This document shows positions 5,493 to 6,026 of a stretch of 6,026 nt of DNA, in pieces. The DNA comes from an uncultured Bacilli bacterium. GTDB taxonomy: Bacteria; Bacillota_I; Bacilli_A; RF39; UBA660. Under the pieces are notes generated by a model, which was not told the origin of the DNA, ran no database searches, and saw only the letters and a program-made list of their open reading frames with translations. The stretch covers positions 1-6,026 of the forward strand of contig CANRIE010000124.1 of assembly GCA_947630585.1 (NCBI GenBank), written 5' to 3'. Position numbers and translations under genes: made by a program. The number at the start of each line of letters is the position of its first letter. The first letter of the stretch is position 1.

Positions 5493-5513
5493 TGTTATAA
5501 TGTTCTTGGTGAT
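5493..5513 (+). promoter_or_regulatory. Extended -10 promoter and SD of the Nudix gene
   Basis: TATAAT (5496-5501) has an upstream TG (5493-5494), but the -35 region at 17 bp is poor (TCGTTA). The predicted start near 5508 coincides with GGTGAT (5508-5513), an SD-like hexamer 4 nt before the ATG at 5518. Confidence 0.45.
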
Positions 5514-5517
5514 ATGT

Positions 5518-6026
5518 ATGTTAAAAGAATTAATTGAAAAGTATGAACCTTATAATGCTCAAGAAGAAGGTGATAAAGAAGTTATGTTAAAATATTTAAA
5601 TACCTTCAAGGATTGCTTAACTAGAGATAATGTATTTGGACATTTTACAAGTAGTTCTTTTGTTCTTAATCAAGATTATACAAAAGTTTTAATGGCTTAT
5701 CATAATATCTATAATTCTTATGCTTGGCTTGGAGGACATGCAGATGGTGAAGAAGATCTACTTAAGGTTGCAATAAGAGAAACTAAAGAAGAAAGCAGTT
5801 TAAAAAGTTTTGAACTTGTAACTTCTGAAATTATTAGTTTAGATGTAATTGAAGTGCAAGGGCATTTTAAAAAAGGCAAATGGGTGACCCCTCATGTTCA
5901 TTTAAATGTAACTTATTTATTTAAAGCTAATGATGGGGATTTCATTCATAATAAAGAAGATGAAAACTCAAGTGTTAAATGGCTTGATATTAATTTACTT
6001 GATAGTATTGTTAAAGAAGAAGGAAT
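5518..6026 (+). CDS. Nudix hydrolase (3' end cut by the window)
   Basis: An open frame of 169 codons running off the window edge, beginning MLKELIEKYEPYNAQEEGDK. Nudix enzymes hydrolyse nucleoside diphosphates linked to another moiety, using metal held by the Nudix box. The box is at residues 73-95: G73, E79, R87-E88 and E91-E92 fit GX5EX7REUXEE. The usual glycine after EE is Ser94 (EESSL), a tolerated but non-consensus change. A domain start at about 40-60 and the late VKWLDINLLDSIV segment fit a protein of about 175-185 aa, so little is missing. ATG 5518 is preferred because an ATG at 5514 hits TGA after seven codons, which also supports use of the standard genetic code. Substrate cannot be told from the sequence. 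Confidence 0.88.
   Translation, partial: MLKELIEKYEPYNAQEEGDKEVMLKYLNTFKDCLTRDNVFGHFTSSSFVLNQDYTKVLMAYHNIYNSYAWLGGHADGEEDLLKVAIRETKEESSLKSFELVTSEIISLDVIEVQGHFKKGKWVTPHVHLNVTYLFKANDGDFIHNKEDENSSVKWLDINLLDSIVKEEG

Noticed and set aside
5883..5895. GGTGACCCCTCATG inside the Nudix gene resembles the leader SD-ATG block
   Set aside because: It lies within a well-formed coding frame in the opposite genomic orientation, has an extra C, and none of the other leader parts follow it.

Overview
The window is very AT-rich (roughly 70% A+T or more by eye), uses the standard stop codons with TGG for Trp, and has strong Shine-Dalgarno (SD) sites and extended -10 promoters. Together with the two SipW/TasA-type secreted proteins this points to a low-GC Firmicute, perhaps one of the uncultured Bacilli/Erysipelotrichia-like gut lineages. 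The lineage is inference; no rRNA or marker gene is present.

Layout. Positions 1-103 are AT-rich downstream DNA with three imperfect copies of TGACA(C)TTTT and no gene. On the minus strand lie two paralogous secreted proteins of 634 aa (104-2008) and 628 aa (2294-4180). Each has a SipW-type signal segment, a TasA/CalY (camelysin)-like domain, and two tandem surface domains of the DUF6273 / C-type-lectin-like style. Each gene is preceded on its own strand by a related leader of about 175-190 nt (A, about 2031-2204; B, about 4240-4428). Each leader has a promoter, a good SD, a short ORF beginning MV, a G-rich tract, and an intrinsic terminator placed before the structural gene. On the plus strand are a Na+/phosphate-cotransporter-family membrane protein (4536-5483) and the start of a Nudix hydrolase (5518 to the window edge).

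Most interesting reading. In leader A the short ORF runs through eight consecutive Gs and stops after 20 codons, well before the terminator. One extra G, or a -1 ribosomal slip, opens a 35-codon frame whose stop codon falls exactly on the first arm of the terminator hairpin. In leader B the G-tract is interrupted by Ts and the ORF is already in the long frame, ending inside its terminator hairpin. This suggests a phase-variable, translation-coupled attenuator controlling a surface adhesin. The geometry is seen directly in the sequence; the mechanism is inference.

A second signal is that both sugar/ligand-loop segments of the 634-aa protein are about 50% G+C and CpG-rich, while the same loops in its paralogue are not. 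This suggests segmental diversification or import. The transporter and the Nudix gene look like ordinary housekeeping neighbours and have no evident functional link to the surface proteins.
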